A DNA stretch of 64,000 bases from NCBI GenBank assembly GCA_026168455.1, contig CM047429.1, positions 10,394,643 to 10,458,642 on the forward strand. The letters are read 5' to 3'. Shown piece after piece: positions 10,463 through 22,547 of the stretch. Each line of letters begins with the position of its first letter. Position 1 is the stretch's first letter. The position numbers and the translations under genes were made by a program. The notes under the pieces were generated by a model that did not search any database, was not told where the DNA came from, and was given only the letters and a program-made list of their open reading frames with translations. The DNA comes from Theocolax elegans (taxonomy: Eukaryota > Arthropoda > Insecta > Hymenoptera > Cerocephalidae).

Positions 10463-10606
10463 GGTAGGCAGTAGTATTAGTTTCACAAATTCACCACCCA
10501 AGAATATGCGTGGGTGAATATGAACTCAGCTCACTTGACGCTAGCGCCATTAATACACGCATATCCTTGGGTGGCGAATTTGTGAAAATAATACTACTGG
10601 CTGCCC
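10463..10606. repeat. Imperfect hairpin, about 50-bp arms
   Basis: Arms 10463-10512 and 10556-10606 are reverse complements with few mismatches (GGTAGGCAGTAGTATTAG against CTACTGGCTGCCC), separated by about 43 bp. It may be a tiny MITE. No clear duplication flanks it. The rest of 10237-10768 is AT-rich without features. Confidence 0.75.
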
Positions 10607-10768
10607 TTAAGCAGATAGCAGACGAGTAGCGCAAGTATTTTGTATAAAAGAATAAATAAAAGACACTTCCTTGATGGAAGTTTGAAATGCAGAAATAATT
10701 TTTTATTTTAGTCAATAGATACGATTTCTGTTTATTTGAATACCAAATATCTTTTTAAGATATTTACT

Positions 10769-10963
10769 CTTGGTTTTAATAATTTATTTAAACACTTAAT
10801 TACAAAAGTATGACGGCGATAATATATGTGTTGACTCTACAAAGGTCGATCTCGTTATAAATGTATAAAAGAAAAAGAAAAAGCGTGAAGCTATATAATT
10901 CTAAGACGCTTATTTAGATGGCGCTTTAATAAAATCGCGTTGTTCAAATTACATAATACAACA
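10769..10963 (-). repeat. Copia 3' LTR, about 195 bp
   Basis: On the minus strand it begins TGTTGTATTATG directly after the purine tract GAGAGAGGG (10964-10972 on plus). It ends near CCAAGAG; the last base is ambiguous because PBS and flank share it. It matches 15275-15413 over the shared part with about six differences. Confidence 0.85.
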
Positions 10964-10970
10964 CCCTCTC

Positions 10971-12492
10971 TCAACGTAGATTTAATTTTGTCCTGTTCTT
11001 CAATCCAAGTTCTTTGCAGCATCGCTGATGAGATGGCTTAAAAAGTGACTTTGTTAGTATATCGGCAGACATCTTCTCCGTTGGGGTATACAAAACGTTT
11101 AATTCTCCCTGTTCAAAAACCTCACGTTTAAAGTGATGCCGAATAGCAATATGTTTGGTTTTTTAATGATAGATTGGGTTTCGCATTCATTTTTGCGCGC
11201 CTTGGTTGTCACAATAGATCGTAGTCGGTTCAGATTCGCAATTTATTGATGGAAGATCCTTTAAAAATCTCCGAAGATAAATGGTCTCCTTTGCTATCTC
11301 GCTAAGTGCCATGTGCTCGGCCTCAGTACTTGATAGTGCAACGGTAGGTTGTTTCCGAGTCTTCCAAGTGACAGCTGATCCAGCGAGAATGAAAGCAAAT
11401 CCAGTATAGGACCGACGATATTCTTGACATGCACCCCAGTCAGCATCTACATATCCGTGCAACTTTTTACCTGTCTTGAAAGAATAATCCTTCATCACGA
11501 GTTCTCTTAAGATAACGTAGAACACGTTTAACAGCTATCCAATGTTGTTTGCCTGGATTTTCATTGTATTGACTTAGTGCACTCACGGCATATGCGATGG
11601 CAGGGCAAGTTGAGGTAGCGAGGTACATTAAACTACCAATGAGTGATTGGTATGGGACATTTTTCATCGCTTCGATTTCTTCTTCATCCATAGGTTCCAT
11701 GTTTTTACTTAATTTGACATTTCCATCCATTGGCAAGGACACAGGTTTGCAGTCTTTTATACCAAATTTATTTAATATATCATCTATATATTTTCCTTGT
11801 GTCATTGAAATAGATTTGTTTCCATCGTTCTGCTTAAACTCCATGCCCAGGCAATAGTGTAGCCTGCCGAGGTCCTTTACTTGAAATTTTTGAGATAAGG
11901 TAGTTTTAAGTTTGCTGTACAAGGAGTCATTATTGGATTCAATAATAAGATCATCTACGTATACTGCTACTATAAGAAAATCGTCTTTAATAGTCATCGT
12001 ATATATGCATTTGTCACCTTAGAGAGGCTCTAATCCAAATTCGAACAATTGTTGATGCAGTTCCTTGTACCATTGTCTTCCTGATTGCTTTAGACCGTAA
12101 ATTGAACGCTTTAGAAGGTAAACGTGGTCTTGTTTATCTGTTTCTACGAAATGGTCGGCTTGCTCCATGAATATGTCTTCGTCAAGATGACCATTTAAAT
12201 ATGCCATGCCCACATCATGTTGATACAATTTTAGGTCGTATTCAGCAGCGAGTGCCATTACCAAACGAATGGAACTTTGACGAGCTACAGGATTAAAGGT
12301 TTCTTGAAAGTCAATTCCTGGTATTTGATTAAACCCTTTTGCGACTAACCGGGCTTTGAACCGCTCGATATTTCCGTTTACATCGCATTTTGTTCGTAAA
12401 ACCCATTTGCATCCAACAACCTTTTTGTTTTGTGGTCTAGGTACCAATATCCAAGCTTTGTTGCTAATTAATGCATCATATTCAGTTTTCAT
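10971..12492 (-). pseudogene. Copia reverse transcriptase and RNase H
   Basis: The RT starts with the hallmark Copia block WILVPRPQNKKVVGCKWV and RFKARLVAKGF (12019-12492). An in-frame TAA at 12019-12021 precedes the frame 11467-11997 with the catalytic VAVYVDDLI. A frameshift near 11490 leads to RNase H (11187-11525), with GYVDADWG, ALSSTEAEHMALS and YCDNQGA. Two further in-frame stops (TGA at 11187-11189 and TAA about 8 codons later) interrupt the tail, which otherwise reads to a TGA at 10971-10973. RT copies the RNA and RNase H removes it, in cytoplasmic particles. Confidence 0.9.
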
Positions 12493-14243
12493 GGTTCAAG
12501 CCACTTTTCAGCGTACGGTCCATTCAAGGCTTCGTGTACAGTTGGGCAAATTGGTTGACAATATAACGTGTCGCTTTCTTCTACGATGATTTTTGCCGAA
12601 TTGTAAACCTTCTTTGGCCTTTTCGGCTTACCTGTGTGTATTATTTTTGGACGACCTGGCCCTCTCTTAGTTGATTGATTTGGGTCATCTATGTGGACGT
12701 TTGAAGTGTTTACATTTTCTTTCAAGTCAGGGGAGGAAACATCAGTCACGTTAGATAAAGCTCTATTTTCAGTTTCGAGTTCATTCTCAACATTGGAATT
12801 TCTGACAGAATCGCCCTCGCTGCAGTCAAGGTGTTCGCAAACGTTGATAGGATCTACAATTTTTAAATTATTTAATTTTACAAACATGTAATCGTCAACA
12901 ATCTTACAATTGGAATTTTTATTGTCATGGATTATCGATTGTTCGATGAATTTTACGTCTCTCGAATTTATGATTTTTCTTTGTTTTGAGTTCCATACTC
13001 GATATGCTTTGGAATCGATGGAGTATCCTACAAAAATACAAGGTTTTGATCTTGAATGAAGTTTTCCTTTTGTTGGATCTTTATTTAAAATGTAAACTTT
13101 GGAACCAAAAATTTTCATGTGTGAGACGTTGGGTTTACGTTCATTCCATACTTCAAATGGCGTTTGTTCAGTAAGACTTTCTGCAAGGACTTTTTCCCAA
13201 AACTCTTCAGGTAGTCCCGCTTCAAACAACATGCAACGTGCCATTTCCACTAACGTGCGGTTCATCCGCTCGGCCTTGCCGTTTTGTTCAGGTGTATGAG
13301 CTACTGTCTTTTCTCTTCGAATTCCATCTTTTTCAAGAATAGCATCAAACTCTTTTCTAACGTATTCTAAGCCGTTGTCGGTTCTCAGTATTTTTATTTT
13401 GCAATCTAAATGATTTTCAGCGGCAGACTTGAATTTTAGAAATGCGTCCTTTACATCATTTTTGTGTTTCAAAAAATATACTTTGACGTAATTGTTTTTG
13501 TCGTCTATAAAAGTAGCAAAATAAGAGTTATCTGCTATTGATTTTGTCCGGAACGGTCCACATACATCCGAGTGTATCAGCTGTAATAGCGTAGTATTGT
13601 GTGGGTTCACATTATTAGGGAACGGACTCGCTGTTAACTTTCCGAGAATGCACACTTCACATGCTGACGATGTAGTATTTGGAATAAAATTCATTCCAAT
13701 GACCATTTCTTTCAACAAAAGTTTGTTCAAATCGTGTTCGTTTAAATGGCTATAATGTTTGTGCCATATCTCTGAAAATGTCAATTCGTGTTTATTTTGA
13801 TTCGTTGACGAATTTATTTTTAGGTTAGAATCAGACGAGTTTGCGGTGCCGGTGCAAATTTCCGTTGACACGTGGTTTGCAACCGATTCTCTTCTTGGCT
13901 TAATGAAGTATAGGTCGCCCTCTCTGTAGGCTGATAAAACTACTTTTCTTTCAGCGTTTATTATTTGAGTGTTTTTCTCGGTAAAGATAGCACTCCGTCC
14001 ATTTTTCACTGCTTTCGATACGGAAAATAAATTTGTTTTTAATTCGGGCACTAATATTACGTTGTCTAACATAATCGAGTTTGTTCTACTATGATCACTT
14101 ATATTAAAATCTACGGTTCCTTTCCCGACAATGTTTGTAGTTTCATCTACAGCTAACCTTAGTTTTTCGTTATCGGTCGGTAACAAACTTGCGAAGTAAT
14201 TTTTCTCGTTACACATATGCGATGTTGCGCCACAGTCGACGCA
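12489..14243 (-). pseudogene. Copia protease and integrase
   Basis: The protease site DCGATSHM lies just before the ATG-initiated frame (14216), immediately after the in-frame TGA at 14244-14246. The GAG-pre-integrase zinc region HKHYSHLN ... CEVCILGK is followed by the integrase core with all three acidic residues in place: HSDVCGPF, RTDNGLEY and PEQNGKAERMNRT. A downstream linker contains GRPKIIHTGKPKRPKK, a basic stretch. The frame ends in a frameshift at 12489-12492, where RT begins. The 575-codon length is normal for this part of Copia. Confidence 0.92.
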
Positions 14244-15136
14244 TCATTTTTGTTCACCGTGTTCTGAGACATTCAAAGCGTGAGCGTTAGTAGGGATCAC
14301 TGTGGCGGTAAAAGCTTCTTTCTTCTTCTCCGGAATTTTCGATTGCGCTCTCAGCGCTATGGCTGCCTTTTTAAGGCGACAGTCCGATGCTTTGTGATTA
14401 AAACATCCGCAAAAATGGCACTTGTATTTTAATTGTGGTTTGTTTGCTTGCGAGTTAATATCAGTTTGCTTTTGACTTTCGTTTTTCTTTTCGTTGTATT
14501 TCTCTCCTCTTTCTGGACCTTTCGCGAAAAATGTGCCCGCCTGACTTTCGGTTGTGCGTCCTTTTCTGGCGTTGTACTCTTCGAGTAATTTTACCTTCAA
14601 CGATTCGGTATCCGGTAACTCGTAGCGGGCTTCAATCGCGCACCGAAAATTATCGTACGAATCAGGCACACTATACAACAACAGGCTCGATAATAAATCT
14701 TCCGATATGACTATGTCGATTCCGTTTATTTTGTCTACCGTATTTAGAAATTCCGTTAAATGTTCCGCTATGTTGTCACTTTCGTTCATTTTGTAAAAAG
14801 CAGCTTCTTGAGCAATGAGGCCTTTTTCGCAGGACCTTTCGACTGGTATATTGTCTCAAGTTTATTCCAGACTTCTCTCGAAGTGCGACAGTTTTTCACA
14901 TGACATAACTCTGCTGGGTTTATAGCTAAGATTAAATCAGCTTTTGCCTTTTGATCAGCTTTGTCCCACGCGGTTAATTCTTGAGCGTTCCCATCTGTGG
15001 GCTCCCGTCTCACATTTGTTCCGGAAACGTATTCGAAATGGTCGTTTTTTACGAGTATAGCCTCTATTTGATGCCTCCACGTGTCGTAATTATCTTTTCC
15101 TAATTTTACGACGTGGATTGAGAAATTCGAAGCCAT
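14244..15136 (-). pseudogene. Copia gag
   Basis: It starts MASNFSIHVVKLGKDNYDTWRHQIEA, the usual Copia gag opening, at 15136. A frameshift near 14790 joins it to the second part (DLLSSLLLYSVPDSYDNF), which has the retroviral-type zinc knuckle CHFCGCFNHKASDC (C-x2-C-x4-H-x4-C) around 14380-14420. A TGA at 14244-14246 separates it from the protease in the same frame. Gag forms the particle and binds the element RNA. Confidence 0.9.
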
Positions 15137-15260
15137 GTTGAATTTTTGTCGTTAATCTTGATTTTGGTCAGACTCTTTTGAGGTTAGGATATGCGAAGGC
15201 AGATTTGCGTATTAGCAAAATTAACTAAAGATCACTTCTTCTTGCGCAGTCTGATTACAC

Positions 15261-15274
15261 CCGGGCCGATAACC
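15261..15274 (-). promoter_or_regulatory. Copia primer-binding site (internal initiator-tRNA-Met type)
   Basis: The minus strand reads GGTTATCGGCCCGG directly next to the 5' LTR. It resembles the GGTTATGGGCCC site of Drosophila copia, which pairs with an internal part of initiator tRNA-Met (recalled knowledge). Confidence 0.7.
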
Positions 15275-15413
15275 TCTTGGTTTTAATAATTTATTTAAAT
15301 ACTTCATTACAAAAGTATGTCGGCGATAATATATGTGTTGACTCTACAAAGGTCGATCTCGTTATAAATGTGTAAAAGAAAAAGAAAAAGCGTGAAGATA
15401 TATAATTCTAAGA
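15275..15413 (-). repeat. Copia 5' LTR, truncated
   Basis: It matches the 3' LTR from TCTTGGTTTTAAT to AATTCTAAGA and then stops, so the outer U3 end (about 54 bp) is missing. Promoter function is therefore likely lost. Confidence 0.85.
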
Positions 15414-16364
15414 ATATACTAAGTTTCTGTCGAATCAATTCTATAATAAAATTTAAATATAAATATTTATTTTTATTTAATTTATTAATAAATAGAATTT
15501 CGGGTAAATTATTAAGTTGATTGATTAAAGTAATCGTTATTACTATCATAACCATAAATTCACGAGTATAAAATGCAATGAAAATAAGTATTTGTACAAA
15601 TATTGATACAAGGTAATAAATGTGTAGGTTATTACCAATAACTTTAATATATATTATTACTCACAATTTTTGCAAAAAAAAATTGTGATTATATTCAACA
15701 AACTACGATAATAAAATTTACTATTCAAAAAACTAATATCACGTCTTTAATTAGACAACATTTAATCAGTTAGAAATGTTTACGAAATAAGTTTTAGTTG
15801 CACATAAGTTATATTATGAATTTTTAACTCTAGATTGAAAAACCGTTAGTACACATAATTAAACAGATTGCAAATAAATACTACACACTTATCATAAATT
15901 TTATTTTACACACTTATTATAAATTTTAATAAAATTTTACTAATGAAGTTATATTATTTTATTTATTTTAATTACATACATGAAAATTTATTTGATTATA
16001 TAACCTTAAGACTGCTATGTCACAAAAAATAGATTGGTAAATAAAATTTAAAACATTTATTTATTATTATGTAGCGACAAATACTTGACGATTTTATTTT
16101 GATATCAGTACTTTCAATTGCAGTAACTTTTTGCGGATACTGTGATCATGGGTTGATTTTATTCTTAATAATTAAAGTAAAATATTAGATGCACGATGTG
16201 CTACTCTCACCAACATTTTTATTTATTCCTTTTAGTTTGGTAATATAAAGTTGAACTAAAAGAGATCTAATTATTGGCTAGCTGTAATCAAAACCTCTAA
16301 ACAGCAAGCCATCATTTTAATAAAGGAACTTATTTTTATATAAATAACAGAATGGTACTGCATT
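15414..16364. other. AT-rich stretch without recognised content
   Basis: It lies between the truncated Copia LTR and the right inverted-repeat arm. I see no coding frame of note, RNA gene or repeat; it may be the remaining interior of the inverted-repeat element. Confidence 0.6.
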
Positions 16365-17229
16365 GAGTTTATATAACTATAAGAATACCTATAAAAATAT
16401 TGTATACATTACATCTTACATAAACTATGCAAAATCATTTGATAAAACAAAGATTATTGAAATAATACCAAGAAGTTGTGTATTTCCAATCCATCATTGA
16501 AATTGTACGCTTCAATGTACACTCGTTGCAATTAAAGTTTACAAAGAAAAATAAATCTATCAATTATAACATATATTTGCAAGCATTTATCAGTAATTGT
16601 TTGATACGTTTGACGACTGGGCTCCAGAATCTAAATTGTTAAATAAATAATTTTATTAACAGATAATTTTATTTTTAACTGCTCTAAAATAATTTATTAA
16701 AATTATTAATAAACATTTCCTAAATTTGTTTTACTATTTTTATTTAAATCTTGATACTTACAAATTTAGTAGAAATAAAAAATTTGAATAATTATTATAC
16801 CGTACCTGTGAAAACAGTAGTCCAAAACCAAGAATTCGACAAACTTTTGAATTACCAACATAACCAATAATTGTCACTGACAGGTTCTGCTACGCGCACG
16901 CTTGTCAGCAAATTAGATGATTGACGACCCTGCAAGATAAAAGATGACCGTTTAAGATAATGAAAAAGATAACAAGATCACGCGTATCTCACTCACTCTT
17001 TCGTTTTCCCCTATAGCTCTGTCACAACTTTTTCGAGTAGACATATATATATATAGGAGACGAAAAAGTTATCGAAAAATAAATAGCCGAGTAAAAGAAA
17101 ATTTGAAATCTCAGATATTTACATGAAGTTTTATTTAAAGTATTACTAAATAATATATCGAAAACTTAATAACCTGAAAAAATTATACAAAAGTAATAAT
17201 ATATCATATAATAAGTTACGTAAACAACA
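16365..17229 (-). repeat. Right arm of the long inverted repeat
   Basis: This is the reverse complement of 9451-10236, ending GTTACGTAAACAACA at 17229. It contains an extra segment of about 55 bp relative to the left arm, next to a CTGTTTTCACAGG-like palindrome. Confidence 0.85.
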
Positions 17230-17307
17230 ATTATATATTAATATTAAAAAATAAAAAAACCGGAGGTGCATTAGATTACTAATAAATGCTAGATTTAATC
17301 TATACCT

Positions 17308-17500
17308 GGCACTATAACAAACAATTATTGACTAAAAAAATTTATTTTCGGAACGTTATTATTTAATTATTTTAGTATTATAAGACGGACATGTCCGCGT
17401 CTGTACGTACGTAGGTACGTACTTGTCCACTTTCTTCACTTAATTATGAGATATTATAAACGATTAATTATTACAATTGCACAATCGATAATTAATTTGG
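17308..17500 (+). repeat. Flanking direct repeat, copy 1 (second copy 23032-23220)
   Basis: GGCACTAT, ACAAACAATTATTGACT and TTTCGGAACGT are followed by a palindromic GACATGTC core, GTACGTAC runs, and an AT-rich end ATTATTACAATTGCAC. The same order is found at 23032-23220. The two copies bracket the 59-bp satellite. A short piece (GCACTATGACAAACA) recurs at the satellite edge near 17682. Confidence 0.75.
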
Positions 17501-19103
17501 TCTGGTGTCAGGTACAAACTTAATGCATAAAAAGCTATAATAAATGTATACTATTTGTAATCGTAATATTAATAACAAATTAGATTTAGAAATATATCTA
17601 AATTGAGAACTTTTCTGTGAATTACCCACTTTCCTGTGAATAATTATAAATAAACATCTTTTTCAGACTCAATATGTACCTCGCACTATGACAAACAGAT
17701 CCAGGATCTTTCGGGAATTTCTGAGACATTTCGGGGTAACTCCACGAATTACGGGATTTCCAGGATATTTCGGAAATTTCTGAGGTATTTCGGGATGAGT
17801 CCACTAATTACGATATCTCCTGGATATTTCGGGAATTACTGAGGTATTCCGGGATCATTCCACAAATTATGGGTTCCTGAATATTTCGGGAATTTCTTCG
17901 GTATTCCGGGATAACACCAAAAATTACGAGAAATATTGGATATTTCGAGTATTTCTGAGGAATTGCGGGATTACTCCACTAATTACGGGAGTCCCAGGAT
18001 ATTTCGGGAATTTCTGAGGTACTTCAGGATATTTCCAGCAATAACGGGATTTCGTTAAAATTTCTGGAATTTCTGAGGTATTCTAGGATTATTCCACTAA
18101 TTACGGGATTTCCTGGATAATTCGGGAATTTCTGAGGACATTCGGGATGATTCCGATAATATAATGGGATTTCCTGGATATTTCAGGAATACCTAAGGTA
18201 TTCAGGGATCATCCCACAAATTGCGAGATTTCCTGTATATTTCGGGAATTTTTTATGTATACGAGAATACATCAAATATTACGGAATTTCCTGGATATTT
18301 CCTGAGTTTCTGAGGTTTTCCGGGATCATATCACTATTTGCGAGATTTTCCAGAGATTTCTGGAATTTTATAAGGTATTCCAGGATCATTTCACTAATTA
18401 CGAGATTTACGGGATATTTTGAGAATTTCTGAGGTATTTTAGGTTGGTTCTACTAATTGTGTGAATTCCTGGATATTTTGGAAATTTCTGAGGATTTCCG
18501 GGGTAATACCACTAATTGCGGGATTTGCTTGATATTTCGGGAGTCTGAGATCTTCCGAATTCATTCCACTAATTACGGGAGTTCCAGGATATTTCGGGAA
18601 TTTCTGAGGTACTTCAGAATATTTCCAGCAATAACGGGATTTCGTTGAAATTTCTGGAATTTCTGAGGTATTCTAGGATTATTCCACTAATTACGGGATT
18701 TCCTGGATAATTCGGGAATTTCTGAGGAATTGCGGCATAACATCTCTAGTTGTGGGATTTCCTGGATATTTCGGGAAAAACTGCGTCTTTTCGAATTAAC
18801 CGATAATATAATGGGATATCCTGGATATTTCAGGAATACCTAAGGTATTCAGGGTTCATCCCACAAATAGCGAGATTTCCTGGATATTTCCGAAATTTTT
18901 GAGGTATTCTCGGATCATTCCATTAATCATAGCATTTTCTGGATATTTCGCGAATTTGTGAGGAAATTCGGGATGACTCTAGTAATTACGGGAATTCCAG
19001 GATATTACAGAAATTTCTGAGGTATTCCGGGATTGTTCCAATAATAACGGGATTACCTGGATATTTCGAAAAATACTGCGTTATTTCGAATAACTCATAA
19101 AAC

Positions 19104-20140
19104 TGCGACGCGCAATAATTGCACGCGCTAATTAATCATTTAGCATAATAATTATTAAAGTAATAATATAACTCATTATTAGGTTTAAGACTCGTAGTAT
19201 AGTAATATAGCTTCGTGATTAACCCACGTCGTACTGCGCCTATTGGCCACTTCATTGACCTCGTTCGGAGTGGGGCAACCGTGTTCTGCGCATGCGCTCG
19301 CGCAGATCGGGCATATAAGGCGCGCCGAGAACCACTGTAACCAGTCTGGATCAGGGAGCCGGAGGAAGCTGGTCGTGAGCACACGGCCAGACTGAATCTT
19401 GTACCTGGTACAGGCGCTCGTAGATGCGAACGTGAGCACACGCCCGTAAACCAAACCTACCGTACCGTAACCGTTTCCCGACGTACCCTCGTGAGCACAA
19501 GTGCATTACCCCGACCGTATCCTCGTGAGCACACGTGGATTATCCCGACCGTATATTATTGAGCATACGTAGATTATCCCGACCGTATCTTCGTGAGCTC
19601 ACGTAGATTATCTCGACCGTATCCTCGTGAGCAAACGTGGATTAACCCGACTGTATCTTCGTGAGCACACGTAGATTATCCCGACCGTATCCTTGTGAGC
19701 ACAAGTGGATTAACCTGACCGTATCTTCGTGAGCACACGTAGATTATCCCGACCGTATCCTCGTGAGCTCACGTGGATTATCCCAACCGTATCTTCGTGA
19801 GCACACGCAGATTATCCCGAACTGGTTTTCCGTGTGAACACACACGATAACCGTTAGTTGCGTTCGTTTAAGAAACTAGTTATAAGGTTGCATTGTAAAG
19901 TTTGTAAGTCGCGTAGTATTAAGTATTGCTTATTAATTTGATTCTAGATTAACTAAGTTAGCATCCCAGTCAGCAAGGGAAATGGCGATTCCATTTATTT
20001 ACTGTTGTACAAAACTTAGCTTTACAAACATATATATAGTTAGTCTTTTACAATTAAATTACGGTATAATTATTTCAATTTCCTTCCTGACCGAATCCTG
20101 GAATCTGAGCAAGACCCCGGCGAAGATTCACTCCGTTACA
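19104..20140 (+). mobile_element. Putative solo LTR inside the satellite
   Basis: This unrelated 1037-bp block starts TGCGACGCGC, ends CTCCGTTACA (TG...CA), and has no coding capacity. A TATA-like CATATAAGG at about 19315 followed by GC-rich sequence suggests plus orientation. The flanking tetramers are AAAC and AAAT, a one-mismatch duplication, so the boundary is probable rather than proven. Satellite sequence resumes in register on both sides. Confidence 0.65.
19460..19830 (+). repeat. 34-bp tandem repeat inside the solo LTR, about 10-11 copies
   Basis: GACCGTATC(C/T)TCGTGAGCAC plus ACGT(G/A)GATTATCCC recurs with an exact 34-bp spacing (19513, 19547, 19581, 19615 and on to about 19800). 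Each unit contains GTGAGC(A/T)CAC, a near-palindrome. It lies downstream of the TATA-like box. Confidence 0.9.
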
Positions 20141-22547
20141 AAATAACAGAATATCCTGGATATTTCGGGAATCTGAGTGATTGCGGGAGAACACCTTCAA
20201 TAGCGAGAAATTTTTATGTATTCCGGGAATACACCAAAAATTATGGCATTTCCTGGATATTTGGCGAATCTCTGAGGTGTTCCTGGATAATTCCACTAAT
20301 TGCGAGATTTCCTTGATATTTCGGGTTTCTGAGGAATTGCGGGATAACACCTCTAATTGTGGGATTTCGTGGATAATTCGAGAAGCTGAGATATTCCAGG
20401 ATCGTTCCACTAATTACGGTATTTACGGGATATTTCGAGAATATCTGAAGTTTTCGAGAATTTCGGGAGTCTAAGATCTTCCGAATTCATTCCACGAATT
20501 ACGGGAATTCCTAAATGTTTCAAGAAATCCTGAGGATTTCCGGGATCATACCACTAATTGCGGGATTTCCTGGAGATTTCGCGAATTTCTTGAGTATTCC
20601 GGGACCTTACCACTAATTACGAGATTTCCAGGATATTTCTAGTATTTCTGTGGTATTTCCGGATCATTCCACTAATTATGGGATTTCTTGGATATTTCGG
20701 GAATTTCTGAGGATATTCGAGATGACATTACTAATTACGGGATTTCCAGCATACTTCTGGAATTTCTGCGTTCAATAATAACGGGATTTTCTGAATATTG
20801 CGGGAATTTTTTATGTATTCCGGGATTTCAACAAAAATTACGGAATTTCTAGGATATTTAGGGAGTTTCTAAGAATTTCCGGGATCATACCACTAATTGC
20901 GAGATTTCCCAGAGATTTCGGGAATTTTTTAGATGTTATGGGTAGTTCCACTAATTATGCTATTTCCAGGATATTTCGGGAATTACATAGGTATTCCTGG
21001 ATCATTCCACTAATTACGGGATTTCCTGAGGATGTGAGAGATAACACCTAAAATTACGGGAATTCCTGGATATTTTTGGAATTTCTGAGTTTTTTCAAGA
21101 TAACACCAATAATAACGAGATTTCCTGGAAATGTCATATAATAATTTTATATATATTAGAAATTTTTGAGGACATTCCGTATCCTTCTACGAATTACGGG
21201 ATTTCCTAAATATTTCGGGAATTTCTGAGATATTCTGGGAACATTCCACTAATTATGGGATTTCCTGGATATTACGGGAATTGCTGAGATATTCTGGGAA
21301 CATTCCACTAATTACGGGAATTCCTGGATAGTTCGGGGATCTGAGGAATTGCGGGTTAACACCTATAATTGTGGGATTTCCTGGATGTTTCGGAAATTTC
21401 AGAGGAAATTTGGAATGACTCCAATAATAACGGGATTACCTCGATATTTCGGAAAATGCTGCGTTATTTAGAATTAACACCAAAAACAACATTATTTCCT
21501 GGATAATTCGGGAAGTACCGCGTTATTTGGAATTAACACCAAAAACAACATTATTTCCTGGATAATTCGGAAAGTACTGCGTTATTTTGAATTAACACCA
21601 AAAATTACGGGATTTCCTGGATATTTCCGAAGCTTCTGAGGATTTTCGGGATCATACCACTAATTGCGAGTTTTCCCAGGGATTTCGGGAATTTCTCAGG
21701 TGTTCCGGGATCACTTCAGTATTTACGGGATTTCCAGCATATTTCGGGAATTTCTAAGATATTTCGGAATCATTCCACGAATTACGGGATTTCCTAAATA
21801 TTTCGGGAATTTCTGAGTATTTCCGGGTCGATACCTCTAAATGCGTGATTTCCTGGAGATTTTGGGATTTTCTGAATTGTTCCGGGATCAGTCCAGTAAT
21901 GTCGGGATATCGTGGATATTTCGGGAATTTGTGAGGTCTTCCGGGATCGTTCCACTATTTACGGGAATTCCTGGATATTTTGGATATTTCTGAGGAATTT
22001 AGGGTTGATTCTACTAATTACGAGATTTCCTTGATATTTCGGGTATTTCTCAAGTGTTCCGGGATCACTCCAGTAATTACGGGATTTCGTGAATATTTCG
22101 GGAATTTCTGAGGTATTTAGGGTTGATTCTACTAATTGCGGAAAATCCTGGATATTTCTGGAATTTCTGAGGATTTCCGGGATCATTCCACTAATTGTGG
22201 GATTTCCTAGAGATTTTGGGATTTTCTGAAATGTCCCGGGTTCATACCACTAACTGCGGAATTTCCTGGATATTTCGGAAATTGTTGAGTTATTTCAAGA
22301 TAGCACCAATAATAACGGGATTTCCTGGATATTTCGGGAATTTTTTTGGTACTTCGGCATTATTCTACTAATTGCGGGATTTTCTGGAAATGTCGGGAAT
22401 ATCTGCGGTATTTCGGGATGACTCTACTTATTACGAGATTTCCTGGATATTTGGGATTTTCTTAGGTATCCCGGGATAACTCCTCTAATTATAAGATTTT
22501 CATTATATTTCGGGAATTCGTGAGGTATTGCTGGATAATTTCACTAC

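Larger units (their letters stand above)
10769..15413 (-). mobile_element. Copia-type LTR retrotransposon, lightly damaged
   Basis: On the minus strand the order is 5' LTR, PBS, gag, protease, integrase, RT, RNase H, polypurine tract, 3' LTR. Integrase before RT is diagnostic of Copia. The 5' LTR has lost about its first 54 bp, so no target duplication can be checked. The coding region needs only about seven point-scale lesions to be explained (three frameshifts, four in-frame stops), and the catalytic residues seen are intact. It is probably the second least damaged element here. It sits inside the long inverted repeat. Confidence 0.93.
17700..22547. repeat. 59-bp minisatellite array, interrupted by a solo LTR
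   Basis: The unit is about 59 bp, built from ACTAATTACGGGATTTCCTG, GATATTTCGGGAATTTCTGA and GGTATTCCGGGATCATTCC, with variants and indels. Roughly 60 units occupy 17700-19103 and 20141-22547. A segment of about 170 bp at 17986 recurs at 18576, exactly 590 bp (ten units) away, so higher-order duplication has occurred. No satellite unit encodes a conserved frame; the short open frames are accidental. Confidence 0.92.

Noticed and set aside
9451..17229. A named DNA transposon for the inverted repeat
   Set aside because: No transposase and no confident target duplication; left as an unclassified inverted repeat.
17700..22547. A CRISPR array in the regularly spaced 59-bp units
   Set aside because: No constant repeat alternating with unique spacers; all parts of the unit are repeated and the context is eukaryotic.
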